The notes under the pieces were generated by a model, which ran no database searches, was not told the origin of the DNA, and saw nothing but the letters and a program-made list of their open reading frames with translations. Source: Streptomyces sp. Je 1-79 (GTDB taxonomy: Bacteria > Actinomycetota > Actinomycetes > Streptomycetales > Streptomycetaceae). Taken from it: a stretch of 64,000 nt of DNA. The position numbers and the translations under genes were made by a program. Below are positions 45,700 to 64,000 of this stretch, one piece after another. Numbering within the stretch: position 1 is the stretch's first letter; the number at the start of each line of letters is the position of its first letter. The DNA is taken from assembly GCF_025195125.1 (NCBI RefSeq), contig NZ_JAMGSL010000001.1:124001-188000 (forward strand), read 5' to 3'.

Positions 45700-46683
45700 T
45701 CACAGCCAACCGGAACGCTGCGCCTGCAAGGCCAACTGGAAGCGGTTGGCGGCTCCCAGACGGGCCATCAGGATCTGGAGCCGGCGGAAGAGCGTGCGGC
45801 GGCTGATCCCCAGCTCCCGGGCGACGACCTCGTCGGTCGCGCCGCCCGCCAGGAGCCACAGCAGACGACGGTCGGCCGGAGGCAGGCCGCCCGGGCGTGT
45901 GGTACGGCCGTGGAAGGGCAGGGCGTTCTGCCAGGACTGCTCGAAGAGGGCCACGAGCGCGGAGAGCAGCCCGCTCGGCTGCACCACCAGCAGCGTGTTG
46001 ACGACGTCCGCCTCCTTGATCGACAACGACACCAGCGCGTAGGCGTCGTCGATGATCAGGAGCTTGACCGGCACCGACGGCAGGACCCTGGCCTGCTCGC
46101 CGGCCTCGACGCACGGCTCGATGACGTCCCTCAGATGACCGGGATGCTCCAGCGACTCCCGCGAGTAGACGACCCGCTGCGTCACCCCGCGGGCGAGCGT
46201 GGCCAGCGCGTCCTGGGTGGCGGTGGAGAGCGGGAAGTACGGCGGCGACTCGAACTGACGGATCTGTTCGCGGGCGCTCGCCCACGCGTGCCGCATCCTC
46301 GGGCCGACGGCGTCCCCGGTGACGACCTCGACGAGATGGTCGTCGTACGCGGCGAGCCGCTGCCGCCGGAACGACTCGAAGGCGCCCCCGACGGCGATAC
46401 GCGACGCGTCGAGCTCGGCCGCGCGGTGCCGGGCGAGGATCTCCAGCCCCGCGGCGGGCGGCACCGGAGCCACCACCTCCGCACCCTCCTCCGCCGCACG
46501 GGCCAGACCCGCGTCGGCCAGTGCGCCGTACGCCGCGGCGAGCTCCGCACCGCTCAGGCCCGCCGCGGCCCCGATCTCGCTCAGCGGGGCGGGTGCCCGT
46601 TCGAGGAGTGCCAGATAGACCCGGCCCGCGGCATCGTCGATGCCCAGGAGCCGGAGGGCCTCGCCGAGTCTCGCGTTCGTCAT
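45700..46683 (-). CDS. TrmB-like/LuxR-type transcriptional regulator
   Basis: A 327-residue protein. The N-terminal ~90 residues resemble a TrmB-type winged helix (LGIDDAAGRVYLALLERAP). A middle sensor region follows. The C-terminal LuxR-type HTH is RRLLWLLAGGATDEVVARELGISRRTLFRRL. Start at 46683 is chosen for ATG. A TGTGCC/GGCACA palindrome lies 41 bp upstream, a likely autoregulatory site, since LuxR-type domains of this class often bind such dyads. It is divergent from the M24 peptidase. Confidence 0.83.
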   Translation of the reverse strand: MTNARLGEALRLLGIDDAAGRVYLALLERAPAPLSEIGAAAGLSGAELAAAYGALADAGLARAAEEGAEVVAPVPPAAGLEILARHRAAELDASRIAVGGAFESFRRQRLAAYDDHLVEVVTGDAVGPRMRHAWASAREQIRQFESPPYFPLSTATQDALATLARGVTQRVVYSRESLEHPGHLRDVIEPCVEAGEQARVLPSVPVKLLIIDDAYALVSLSIKEADVVNTLLVVQPSGLLSALVALFEQSWQNALPFHGRTTRPGGLPPADRRLLWLLAGGATDEVVARELGISRRTLFRRLQILMARLGAANRFQLALQAQRSGWL

Positions 46684-46724
46684 GCCCCGCATTATCGACG
46701 GCAACCAGGGCGGCGTGGCCGATC

Positions 46725-46739
46725 TGTGCCAGTGGCACA
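46725..46739. promoter_or_regulatory. TGTGCC-AGT-GGCACA palindrome
   Basis: Perfect 6-3-6 inverted repeat in the 163-bp divergent region between the LuxR-type gene and the aminopeptidase. Position fits a regulator binding site for either. Confidence 0.5.
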
Positions 46740-46846
46740 CTTCGGCACCCCACGCCCCCGTACCCGGCTACCGTCCAGGGCGCGTCCTGCCCCGCGCAGC
46801 ACGCAGTCCAGGACCCACCCTCACCGACGGGAAGCAGGGGAACGCC

Positions 46847-48259
46847 GTGGCCAAGGGCCGAAAGAACGGGCTGTACACAGGGATCTCCGAGGAGCTGTCC
46901 GCCCTCATGCGCACGGGGTGGGCGGACACCGAGCGTCACGACCTGGCGCTCGACGAGCAGGCGCCGTACGCGGCCCGCCGCCGCGCCGCGCTCTCCGCGC
47001 GCTTCCCCGGCGAACGCCTCGTGATCCCCTCGGGCAGCCTCAAGGTCCGCTCGAACGACGACACCTACCCCTTTCGGCCGCACTCCGCCTATGTGCACAT
47101 GACCGGGGACCAGGCCCGGGACGGCGCCCTCGTCCTCGAACCCCGCGCCGACGGCGGCCATGACGCCTACTGCTACCAGCTGCCACGGGACAGCAGGGAG
47201 AACAACGAGTTCTGGACGGGCCCCACGGCGGAGCTGTGGATGGGCCGCCGCCGCTCCCTCGCCGAGTCGGAGCGCGTGCTCGGTCTGTCCTGCCGCGACG
47301 TCCGCACGGCCGCCGCCGACCTGGCCGCCGCCTCCGGTGTGCCCACCCGGATCGTCCGAGGCGTCGACCCCGCCCTGGAAGCCGCCGTCACCACCGACGA
47401 GGCGCGCGACGACGAGCTGGAGGAGGTGCTCAGCGATCTCCGGCTCGTCAAGGACGCGTGGGAGCTGGCCGAGATGCGCAAGGCCGTGGACTCCACCGTG
47501 CGCGGGTTCACCGACGCCGTCGGCGAGCTCTCCCGGGCCGTCGCGTCCTCCGAGCGCTGGATCGAGGGCACCTTCTTCCGCCGGGCGCGCCTGGAGGGCA
47601 ACTCCGTCGGCTACGGGTCCATCTGCGCCGCGGGCGAGCACGCCACGATCATGCACTGGACGGAGAACGACGGCCCGGTCCGCCCGGGGGAGCTGCTCCT
47701 GTTCGACGCCGGAGTGGAGACGCGCACGCTCTACACCGCCGACGTCACGCGCACGCTCCCGATCAGCGGGACCTTCACGCCCGTGCAGCGCAAGGTCTAC
47801 GACGCGGTGTACGAGGCCCAGGAGGCGGGCATGGCGGCCGTGAAGCCGGGCGCCGCGTACCGCGACTTCCACGAGGCGTCCCAGCGCCACCTCGCGGTCC
47901 GGCTGGTCGAGTGGGGCTTCATCGAGGGCCCCGCCGAGCGGGCGTACGAACTCGGCCTCCAGCGCCGCTTCACCATGGCCGGCACCGGTCACATGCTCGG
48001 CCTGGACGTCCACGACTGCGCGCACGCCCGGAACGAGGAGTACGTCGACGGCGTCCTGGAGCCGGGCATGGTCCTCACCGTCGAGCCGGGTCTGTACTTC
48101 CAGCCCGACGACCTCACCGTGCCCGAGGAGTGGCGGGGCATCGGCGTGCGGATCGAGGACGACCTGGTCGTCACCGACGAGGGCCACGAGAACCTGTCGG
48201 CGGGCCTGCCGCGGTCCGCGGACGACGTCGAGGCGTGGATGGCCCGCGTCGCGGGCTGA
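46847..48259 (+). CDS. pepP: Xaa-Pro aminopeptidase (M24B)
   Basis: A 470-residue protein, GTG start with GGGGAA upstream. The N-terminal AMP_N domain (1-170) precedes the pita-bread domain with metal ligands in FDAGVE, ADVTRT, GTGHMLGLDVHD, LTVEPGLYF and VRIEDDLVV. It removes an N-terminal residue before proline, cytoplasmic, Mn-dependent. Length is typical of bacterial PepP. Confidence 0.93.
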   Translation: MAKGRKNGLYTGISEELSALMRTGWADTERHDLALDEQAPYAARRRAALSARFPGERLVIPSGSLKVRSNDDTYPFRPHSAYVHMTGDQARDGALVLEPRADGGHDAYCYQLPRDSRENNEFWTGPTAELWMGRRRSLAESERVLGLSCRDVRTAAADLAAASGVPTRIVRGVDPALEAAVTTDEARDDELEEVLSDLRLVKDAWELAEMRKAVDSTVRGFTDAVGELSRAVASSERWIEGTFFRRARLEGNSVGYGSICAAGEHATIMHWTENDGPVRPGELLLFDAGVETRTLYTADVTRTLPISGTFTPVQRKVYDAVYEAQEAGMAAVKPGAAYRDFHEASQRHLAVRLVEWGFIEGPAERAYELGLQRRFTMAGTGHMLGLDVHDCAHARNEEYVDGVLEPGMVLTVEPGLYFQPDDLTVPEEWRGIGVRIEDDLVVTDEGHENLSAGLPRSADDVEAWMARVAG

Positions 48260-48339
48260 GCCGCCCTCGGGACGGCCCCCGGCCGGGCTGGTCGTCCACA
48301 GGTTCGGTGGACGGGGCCGGGGGTGTCGGCGCACGCCGT

Positions 48340-48345
48340 TAGGCT
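48340..48345 (+). promoter_or_regulatory. Candidate -10 element for a leaderless recQ transcript
   Basis: TAGGCT is placed six bases before the ATG at 48352 and no Shine-Dalgarno sequence lies between, the arrangement of leaderless actinobacterial mRNAs. Confidence 0.4.
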
Positions 48346-48351
48346 TGTCGA

Positions 48352-50406
48352 ATGGCCCTTCCGGATGCTTCCCCCACGACCTCCGACGCTCTCGAGGTGC
48401 TTCACCGCGTCTTCGGCTACAGCGCCTTCCGCGGCGAACAGCGGGAGATCGTCGAGCAGGTCGTCGGGGGCGGCGACGCCCTCGTCCTGATGCCGACCGG
48501 CGGCGGGAAGTCGCTCTGCTACCAGATCCCGGCGCTCGTGAGGGAGGGCACGGGCATCGTGATCTCGCCGCTCATCGCGCTGATGCAGGACCAGGTGGAC
48601 GCGCTGACCGCCCTCGGCGTGCGCGCCGGGTTCCTCAACTCGACCCAGGACCCGTACGAGCGGCAGGCCGTCGAGCAGGCCTTCCTCGCCGACGAGCTGG
48701 ACCTGCTCTACCTCGCCCCCGAGCGGCTGCGCACGGAGGGGACGCAGCGGCTGCTCGACCGGGGCACGGTGTCGCTCTTCGCGATCGACGAGGCGCACTG
48801 CGTCGCCCAGTGGGGCCACGACTTCCGCCCCGACTACCTCGCGCTCTCCATGCTGCACGAGCGGTGGCCCAAGGTGCCGCGGATCGCGCTGACCGCGACG
48901 GCCACGGAGGCCACCCACGCGGAGATCGCGGCGCGGCTCGGTCTGCAGGACGCCCGGCACTTCGTCGCGAGCTTCGACCGGCCGAACATCCAGTACCGCA
49001 TCGTCCCCAAGAACAACCCCGTCAAGCAGGTCCTGGAGCTGATCCGCACCGAGCACGAGGGGGACGCCGGAGTCGTCTACTGCCTCTCACGGTCCTCCGT
49101 GGAGAAGACCGCGGCCGCCCTGGTGGAGCACGGTGTCGACGCCCTGCCGTACCACGCCGGAATGGACGCCCGCGCGCGTGCGGCGAACCAGGCGCGCTTC
49201 CTGCGGGAGGACGGGGTCGTGATGGTGGCGACGATCGCCTTCGGCATGGGCATCGACAAGCCGGACGTGCGCTTCGTGGCCCACCTCGACCTGCCGAAGT
49301 CGGTCGAGGGCTACTACCAGGAGACCGGCCGCGCCGGCCGCGACGGAGAGCCGGCCACGGCATGGCTGGCGTACGGGCTGCAGGACGTGGTCCAGCAGCG
49401 CAAGCTCATCGACGGCTCCGAGGGCGACGAGACGCACCGCCGCTCGCTGGCCGCGCACCTGGACGCCATGCTGGCGCTCTGCGAGACCGTCGACTGCCGG
49501 CGGGCGCGGCTGCTGGCCTACTTCGGGCAGTCGGGCGAACGCTGCGGCAACTGCGACACCTGTCTGACCCCGGCCGAGTCCTGGGACGGCACGGTCGCGG
49601 CGCAGAAGCTGCTGTCCACGGTGTGGCGGCTGGCGAAGGAGCGGCGCCAGAAGTTCGGCGCGGGCCAGATCATCGACATCCTCCAGGGCAAGAAGACCGC
49701 CAAGGTCATCCAGTTCGACCACGACGGGCTGTCGGTGTTCGGCGTCGGGGCCGACCTGGGCACCGCGGAGTGGCGCGGGGTCGTGCGCCAGCTGCTGGCG
49801 CAGGGGCTGCTGGCGGTCGAGGGCGACTTCGGGACGCTGGTGCTGACGGACGCCAGCGGCGAGGTGCTCGGCGGGCGCCGTACCGTGGCGCTGCGTAAGG
49901 AGAAGGCGCCCGCCGCCGGGGCCCGCAAGGAGTCCGGGTCGCGTTCCGGCAAGGGCGCGCGTGTCCCCGTCGACCTGCCGGCCGCGGCCGTTCCGGTCTT
50001 CGAGGCCCTCCGCGCCTGGCGGGCCGCGACGGCCAAGGAGCAGGGCGTGCCGGCGTACGTCGTCTTCCACGACGCCACCCTGCGCGAGATCGCGACCTTG
50101 TTCCCCGCCACGGCCGCGGAGCTGGGCACCGTCGGCGGCGTGGGGGAGGCCAAGCTCACCAAGTACGCCCAAGGCGTGCTCGACACCCTGGCCGAGTGCC
50201 GCGCCCCCGGGGCATCCCCCGCCGCACCGTCGACCGGGGCCCCCGCCGCGCCGCGGACCGGGTCCTCCGGCGCGGAGCCGGACGGGTCCGGCTCCGCGCC
50301 GTCGGCCGGGTCCGCCGCGTCGGCGCCGGCGCCGTTCGACGAGGAGCCGCCGCTCGACCCGTTCGAGGAGACGGATCCGCCGCCGCCCTACGACGACTGG
50401 CAGTAA
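48352..50406 (+). CDS. recQ: ATP-dependent DNA helicase RecQ
   Basis: A 684-residue protein. Walker [13 protein letters not shown] near residue 50, DEAH box [17 protein letters not shown], helicase C GRAGRDG, the RQC zinc-binding cysteines ([11 protein letters not shown] then CGNCDTC), and an HRDC-like region around 545-620. A Ser/Pro/Glu-rich tail of ~60 residues follows. It unwinds duplex DNA 3'-5' in recombination repair. It is monocistronic, ending before a strong hairpin. Confidence 0.94.
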   Translation: MALPDASPTTSDALEVLHRVFGYSAFRGEQREIVEQVVGGGDALVLMPTGGGKSLCYQIPALVREGTGIVISPLIALMQDQVDALTALGVRAGFLNSTQDPYERQAVEQAFLADELDLLYLAPERLRTEGTQRLLDRGTVSLFAIDEAHCVAQWGHDFRPDYLALSMLHERWPKVPRIALTATATEATHAEIAARLGLQDARHFVASFDRPNIQYRIVPKNNPVKQVLELIRTEHEGDAGVVYCLSRSSVEKTAAALVEHGVDALPYHAGMDARARAANQARFLREDGVVMVATIAFGMGIDKPDVRFVAHLDLPKSVEGYYQETGRAGRDGEPATAWLAYGLQDVVQQRKLIDGSEGDETHRRSLAAHLDAMLALCETVDCRRARLLAYFGQSGERCGNCDTCLTPAESWDGTVAAQKLLSTVWRLAKERRQKFGAGQIIDILQGKKTAKVIQFDHDGLSVFGVGADLGTAEWRGVVRQLLAQGLLAVEGDFGTLVLTDASGEVLGGRRTVALRKEKAPAAGARKESGSRSGKGARVPVDLPAAAVPVFEALRAWRAATAKEQGVPAYVVFHDATLREIATLFPATAAELGTVGGVGEAKLTKYAQGVLDTLAECRAPGASPAAPSTGAPAAPRTGSSGAEPDGSGSAPSAGSAASAPAPFDEEPPLDPFEETDPPPPYDDWQ

Positions 50407-50501
50407 GGAGTCGGGCCGGGGCGGTTCATGGGCGGCCGGCGAGCAGCTCGCCTTCCGCCGTTGCGGTTCAGCACGCTGGGGGTGGTCAATACGGAAAGGG
50501 G

Positions 50502-50533
50502 CCGGCGCCCCCAGGACCGTCTGGGGGCGCCGG
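50502..50533. terminator. Bidirectional 13-bp terminator between recQ and formyltransferase
   Basis: CCGGCGCCCCCAG (50502-50514) pairs with CTGGGGGCGCCGG (50521-50533), loop GACCGT, between convergent genes. Confidence 0.85.
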
Positions 50534-50561
50534 GGTTCCGTGGGCGCGGGTGCGGAGGTGG

Positions 50562-51509
50562 TCAGGGGCGGCTGGTGAGGTAGCCGCCCATCGAGGTGAA
50601 GTACTCGGTCGCGGGCAGCTCCTGGCCGTCCTCGGTCCGTACGCGCGTGATGGCCAGGCCGTGGTTGCGGCCGGTGCGGGCGTCGGCGCCGGCGACGATC
50701 ACCACGCCCTCGCCCTCGCGGTAGAAGACGCGGCCGGGCGTGCCGCCGTAGCGGCCCTCGGACACCACGGCGGAGAGGACTTCGAGGCGCTTGCCCTTGT
50801 GGAAGGCGAACGCGGCCGGGTACGGGGCGGACTGGGCGCGGACCAGGCGCGCCAGGACGTCGGCGGGCCAGTCCCAGTTGATCCGGATGTCCTCTTCGGA
50901 GCGCTTGTGGAAGAAGCTGGCCTGGGAGCGGTCCTGCTTGGTGAACTCGGTCCGCCCGGAGGCGATCAGGTCCAGGGCGCCGACCGTGACGGGGGCGATG
51001 AGGTCGACCGTCTTGTGGAACAGGTCGGTGGCGGTGTCCGTGGGTTCCACCGTCACCGCGCGCTGGTCGACGATGTCACCCGCGTCGAGCACCTCGTCCA
51101 TCATGTGGGCGGTGACGCCGACTTCCGACTCGCCGTTGATCATGGCCCAGATGATGGGGGAGAAGCCGGCGTACTTGGGCAGGAGGGAGTCGTGGATGTT
51201 CAGCGTGCCGTGGCGGGGCAGCGTGTAGATCCGCGGCGGGATCCAGGTGCGCCAGTTGTTGGCCACGATGATGTCCGGGTCGGCCTCCTTGAGGAGCTGG
51301 AACAGCTCTTCGTCGTCGGGCCTGTTGCGGATGACGACGGGGACCCCGTGCTCCTCGGCCAGCTCGGCGACCGAGTCGCTCCAGATCTTCTCGTAGGCGT
51401 GCTCGCTCTTGGGGTGGGTCACGACCATCACGACGTCGTGCTCGGAGTCCAGGAGAGCTTGCAGGGTGCGGTGCCCCCAGGTCTGGTAACCGAACATGAC
51501 GACCCGCAT
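50562..51509 (-). CDS. Hydroxyornithine formyltransferase (siderophore biosynthesis)
   Basis: A 315-residue formyltransferase of the methionyl-tRNA formyltransferase type: VVMFGYQTWGHRTLQALL at the start, IVANNWRTWIPP, and the catalytic region GTLNIHDSLLPKYAGFSPIIW (Asn-His...Asp) followed by TAHMMDEVLDAGDIV. In CchA-type proteins this formylates N5-hydroxyornithine using formyl-tetrahydrofolate. ATG at 51509 is preferred because GGAGGAACC lies just upstream. It is divergent from the ornithine monooxygenase, with an iron box 38 bp upstream. Confidence 0.9.
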   Translation of the reverse strand: MRVVMFGYQTWGHRTLQALLDSEHDVVMVVTHPKSEHAYEKIWSDSVAELAEEHGVPVVIRNRPDDEELFQLLKEADPDIIVANNWRTWIPPRIYTLPRHGTLNIHDSLLPKYAGFSPIIWAMINGESEVGVTAHMMDEVLDAGDIVDQRAVTVEPTDTATDLFHKTVDLIAPVTVGALDLIASGRTEFTKQDRSQASFFHKRSEEDIRINWDWPADVLARLVRAQSAPYPAAFAFHKGKRLEVLSAVVSEGRYGGTPGRVFYREGEGVVIVAGADARTGRNHGLAITRVRTEDGQELPATEYFTSMGGYLTSRP

Positions 51510-51546
51510 GGGGTTCCTCCTCAGAAGAGCGAATGACCTTGCCAAG

Positions 51547-51565
51547 TAAAGCAAGGCTTACCTAA
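51547..51565. promoter_or_regulatory. Iron box (DmdR/IdeR-type) before the formyltransferase
   Basis: TAAAGCAAGGCTTACCTAA, 14 of 19 matches to the TTAGGTTAGGCTAACCTAA consensus, 38 bp upstream of the formyltransferase start. Confidence 0.7.
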
Positions 51566-51650
51566 GGATGCAACGGGCCCTGATTTTGGGAGTGTTCGAT
51601 GCCACTATCTCTGACCTGCCCGTTTTGTCCCGTCGACAGGTCGGGCTTGG

Positions 51651-51669
51651 TCAGGTTAGCTTTACCTAA
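51651..51669. promoter_or_regulatory. Iron box before the ornithine monooxygenase
   Basis: TCAGGTTAGCTTTACCTAA, 15 of 19 matches to the iron-box consensus, about 90 bp upstream of the monooxygenase start. Predicted repression by DmdR1 with iron. Confidence 0.75.
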
Positions 51670-51759
51670 GTTCGCCTGGCCGGCGTCACCGGCGGGCTTG
51701 GCATCTCGTAATTTTTCCCCCACGCCTGACAGGCGGCTGTCCCGCACGATGGGAGTGAC

Positions 51760-53112
51760 ATGTCACAGGTTCTTCCTGGCGACGCACCTCTGATCCACGA
51801 CCTCATAGGTATCGGCTTCGGGCCGTCCAATGTGGCCATGGCGATCGCGCTCAGCGAGCACAACGCTCGCGTCGGCAGGCAGGAGGCGGTCACTGCCCAC
51901 TTCTTCGAGCGTCAGCCGAACTTCGGCTGGCACCGCGGCATGCTCATCGACGACGCCACGATGCAAGTGTCCTTCCTCAAGGACCTGGTGACGCTGCGCA
52001 ACCCGTCCAGCGAGTACACCTTCCTGCGCTACCTGCAGAGCAAGGGCCGGTTGATCGACTTCGTCAACCACAAGAACCTCTTCCCGCTGCGTGTGGAGTT
52101 CCACGACTACTTCGAGTGGGCGGCCGCGAAGGTCGACGACATGGTCTCCTACGGTCACGAGGTCGTCTCCGTCGACCCCGTCGTACGCGACGGAGTGGTG
52201 GAGTACGTCGACGTGACGGCCCGTTCGGGCTCGGAGACCGTGGTCCACCGCGCACGGAACCTCGTCATCGGCACGGGACTCCGTCCCGTCATGCCGGAGG
52301 GCGTCGAGCGCTCCGACCGCGTCTGGCACAACTCCGACCTGCTCGCCAAGGTGGACGGCCTGGAGGGCACCGACCCCACCCGCTTCATCGTCGTCGGCGC
52401 CGGCCAGAGCGCCGCCGAGAACGTGGCGTACCTCCACCGCCGCTTCCCCAACGCCGAGATCTGCGCCGTCTTCTCCCGCTACGGCTACAGCCCGGCGGAC
52501 GACAGCAGCTTCGCCAACCGCATCTTCGACCCCGAGGCGGTCGACGAGTACTTCACCGCTCCCGACGACATCAAGCGCCGGCTGATGGACTACCACGGGA
52601 ACACCAACTACTCGGTCGTCGACATCGACCTGATCGACGAGCTGTACCGGGTGGCGTACCAGGAGAAGGTGCTCGGCGCCGAGCGGCTGCGCTTCCTCAA
52701 CATCTCGCGGCTCACCGGCGTCGAGGAGACCCCGGACACCGTCCGCGCCACCGTCACCTCCCTGGTCACCGGCGAGGAGAACGTGGTCGACGCCGACGTC
52801 GTGGTCCTCGCCACCGGCTACAGCCAGGCCGAGCCCCTCGGAATCCTCGGCGACGTCGCGAAGAGCTGCCACCTCGACGAGCAGGGCCGGGTCCGCGTCG
52901 AGCGGGACTACCGCATCACGACCGACCCCGAACTGCGCTGCGGCATCTACCTGCAGGGCGGCACCGAGCACACCCACGGCATCACGTCGTCGCTGCTCTC
53001 CAACACCGCGATCCGGGTCGGCGAGATACTGGACTCGATCCTCGACCGCACCGCGGAGCCCGCCCAGGAAGAGCCCCGGCCGGTCGCCGACGGCATCGGC
53101 TCGGTCCGCTGA
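51760..53112 (+). CDS. L-ornithine N5-monooxygenase (siderophore biosynthesis)
   Basis: A 450-residue NADPH/FAD N-hydroxylase. FAD motif LIGIGFGPSNVAMAIAL near residue 15, ATMQVSFLKDLVTLRNP typical of the family, NADPH motif VVGAGQSAAENVAYL, and the C-terminal ATGYSQAEP and GTEHTHGITSSLLSN. It makes N5-hydroxyornithine, the precursor for formylation and for the A3 pocket of the downstream NRPS. GGGAG precedes the ATG. It sits behind an iron box. Confidence 0.93.
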   Translation: MSQVLPGDAPLIHDLIGIGFGPSNVAMAIALSEHNARVGRQEAVTAHFFERQPNFGWHRGMLIDDATMQVSFLKDLVTLRNPSSEYTFLRYLQSKGRLIDFVNHKNLFPLRVEFHDYFEWAAAKVDDMVSYGHEVVSVDPVVRDGVVEYVDVTARSGSETVVHRARNLVIGTGLRPVMPEGVERSDRVWHNSDLLAKVDGLEGTDPTRFIVVGAGQSAAENVAYLHRRFPNAEICAVFSRYGYSPADDSSFANRIFDPEAVDEYFTAPDDIKRRLMDYHGNTNYSVVDIDLIDELYRVAYQEKVLGAERLRFLNISRLTGVEETPDTVRATVTSLVTGEENVVDADVVVLATGYSQAEPLGILGDVAKSCHLDEQGRVRVERDYRITTDPELRCGIYLQGGTEHTHGITSSLLSNTAIRVGEILDSILDRTAEPAQEEPRPVADGIGSVR

Positions 53113-53262
53113 GGTCCGTTCCGCCGAGACCCAGGTCCGCCGACGTGTCCCGTCCCCCGGTGGTCCTGCTCACCAAGCCCCCACTCGCCCCGCTCGCCCC
53201 GTAGCGTCCTCGTACGGAGCGGTCGTGGCACGCACTGTGCAATCCCCGTGAAAGGAACATTC

Positions 53263-54309
53263 GTGTCCACTGGTACGCGCCCCGCTCTGACGCGGTTCGT
53301 CAGACACCTCCCCAAGGTGGCCGTCGCCACCGTCGCCGCGCTCGCTCTGTCCGCCTGTGGGGGCGGCACGGAGAAGACCGAGTCCAAGCCCTCGGGTGAG
53401 GCGAGCAGCTCCAAGTCGGCCGCCTTCCCCGTGACGGTCGAGCACAAGTACGGCAGCACGACCATCGACGCGGAGCCGAAGAAGGTCGTCACCCTGGGCC
53501 TGTCGGACCAGGACGCGGTTCTGGCGCTCGGGATCAAGCCGGTCGGCGCGGTGGACTGGTTCAAGGAGACCCCGTACGGCAAGTGGCCGTGGGCGAAGGA
53601 CAAGTGGGGCACCACGAAGCCCGAGATCGTCGGTGAGCGCGACGAGTACAACATCGAGAAGATCGCGGCGCTCAAGCCCGACCTCGTCATCGCCCAGTAC
53701 TCGGGGATGAAGAAGGAGCAGTACGACACGCTCTCGAAGTTCACCAAGGTCGTCGCGCAGCCCAAGGGCCTGCCCGACTACGGTGCCTCCTGGCAGGTCA
53801 TGACGCGCCAGATCGGCAAGGCCCTCGGCAAGGACGCGGAGACCGAGAAGCTGATCTCCGGCATCGACGCCCGCTTCAAGGCCGTCCGGGACAAGCACCC
53901 CGAGTTCGCGACGAAGACCATCGCCGTCGCCGACAGCTTCGAGGCCGGCAAGTACTCGGCCTTCACCAAGACCGACCCGAAGGCCATCTTCTTCAACGAG
54001 CTCGGCTTCAAGCTCAAGCCCGAGATCGACACCCTGGCCAAGCCGGGCTGGAACGTCGCCGAGCTGAGCGCCGAGAAGCTGAACGTGCTCGACGTCGACC
54101 GCCTCGTCTGGGTCACCTCCAGCACCGAGGCCAACGACCGCATCAAGGCCGAGCCGCTGTACAAGAAGCTGAAGGTCAACTCGGAGAAGCGCGACCTGTT
54201 CGTGCCGTACCAGGACCCGGACATCGGCGCGGCCTTCTCCTTCAACACCGTCCTGTCGATCCCGTACGCCATCGACGAGGTCGAGCCGCTGATCGCGGCC
54301 ATCAAGTAA
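53263..54309 (+). CDS. Siderophore-binding lipoprotein (FecB-type ABC binding protein)
   Basis: A 348-residue lipoprotein, GTG start with AAAGGA six nt before. Lipobox LSAC, Cys32. The two-lobed TroA/FecB domain has TIDAEPKKVVTLGLSDQDAV and LKPDLVIAQYSGM. It captures ferric siderophore outside the cell for an ABC importer that is not in the window. It lies between the monooxygenase and NRPS genes. Confidence 0.9.
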   Translation: MSTGTRPALTRFVRHLPKVAVATVAALALSACGGGTEKTESKPSGEASSSKSAAFPVTVEHKYGSTTIDAEPKKVVTLGLSDQDAVLALGIKPVGAVDWFKETPYGKWPWAKDKWGTTKPEIVGERDEYNIEKIAALKPDLVIAQYSGMKKEQYDTLSKFTKVVAQPKGLPDYGASWQVMTRQIGKALGKDAETEKLISGIDARFKAVRDKHPEFATKTIAVADSFEAGKYSAFTKTDPKAIFFNELGFKLKPEIDTLAKPGWNVAELSAEKLNVLDVDRLVWVTSSTEANDRIKAEPLYKKLKVNSEKRDLFVPYQDPDIGAAFSFNTVLSIPYAIDEVEPLIAAIK

Positions 54310-54327
54310 GCAGACGTCCACCGGCGT

Positions 54328-54401
54328 CCGGCGGCCAGTCCGCCGGTACCCCGCCCGTCCGCAGCCACCCGGCCCGCCCGCCGGCCGCCGCGGACGGGCG
54401 G
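54328..54401 (+). terminator. Hairpins in the 234-bp gap before the NRPS
   Basis: CCGGCGG/CCGCCGG (54328-54334/54340-54346) forms a 7-bp stem after the binding-protein stop, and a 12-bp inverted repeat (54351-54362/54390-54401) follows. Either could end or attenuate transcription before the NRPS. GGGAAAGG at 54521-54530 is the NRPS ribosome-binding site; no iron box is seen here. Confidence 0.5.
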
Positions 54402-54543
54402 CCCCCGCCACCCGCGCCCCGTTCCCAGCAAGCACCGCGCCCGGCCGCCGAACGAACGGCGGCCCCTCCCCGGCGCGGGCCGGGAGCGGGGCGCACCGGA
54501 CACACCTCACCGACGCACCACCAGGGAAAGGCCCATTCGAACG

Positions 54544-64000
<9,457 letters not shown>

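Overview
The window is 64 kb of very GC-rich DNA with Streptomyces-type gene content: GTG and TTG starts, many 4-bp stop/start overlaps, a complete conservon (cvnA-E), a GapB-type GAPDH, secreted plant-polymer enzymes and a hydroxamate siderophore locus. No rRNA, tRNA, CRISPR array or insertion sequence was seen.

Layout. 1-5.8 kb: the 3' end of a secreted beta-domain protein, an N-formylglutamate amidohydrolase, a membrane molybdopterin oxidoreductase and a long GAPDH with a strong terminator. 5.9-15.0 kb: a sugar/sugar-acid locus. A minus-strand unit (enolase-family dehydratase, Zn alcohol dehydrogenase, U32-like protein, ChvE-MmsA-MmsB importer) diverges from an IclR regulator coupled to an SMP-30 lactonase. 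The minus-strand unit is interrupted by a 14-bp tandem repeat. 15-20.2 kb: a VOC protein with a TetR-type operator beside a TetR remnant, a coiled-coil protein, an AI-2E-type permease, and coupled DMT and MFS transporters.

20.2-26.5 kb: a compact NHLM-type peptide-export operon. It holds a double-glycine precursor peptide without cysteine, a 17-bp hairpin, an HlyD-like adaptor, a C39-peptidase ABC transporter and a second large ABC transporter. No peptide-modifying enzyme was found in the window. This is the best candidate for an undescribed system.

26.9-38.6 kb: an S9 oligopeptidase, a flavohemoglobin translationally coupled to a PPOX-type flavoprotein, DUF998 and MFS membrane proteins, a secreted pectate lyase under a LacI-type palindrome, a hypothetical protein, a serine-hydrolase-fold protein that appears to have lost its catalytic lysine, and a secreted endonuclease I. 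38.9-45.4 kb: an FMO-like monooxygenase convergent with a DMATS-type indole prenyltransferase, beside a conservon whose P450 lacks the ExxR motif. 45.7-50.4 kb: a TrmB/LuxR-type regulator, an M24 aminopeptidase and RecQ.

50.5-64 kb: a siderophore locus. A formyltransferase and an ornithine N5-monooxygenase diverge from a region with two iron boxes, followed by a siderophore-binding lipoprotein and a giant NRPS that runs off the window. Visible NRPS order is C-A-T-C-A-T-C-A. The A2 pocket reads as serine and A3 as N5-hydroxyornithine, while A1 is unassigned. The first C domain is EntF-like, so the product is not coelichelin and may be an N-acylated (possibly catecholate-capped) hydroxamate peptide. 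Assignments rest on reading motifs by eye; no database search was run.
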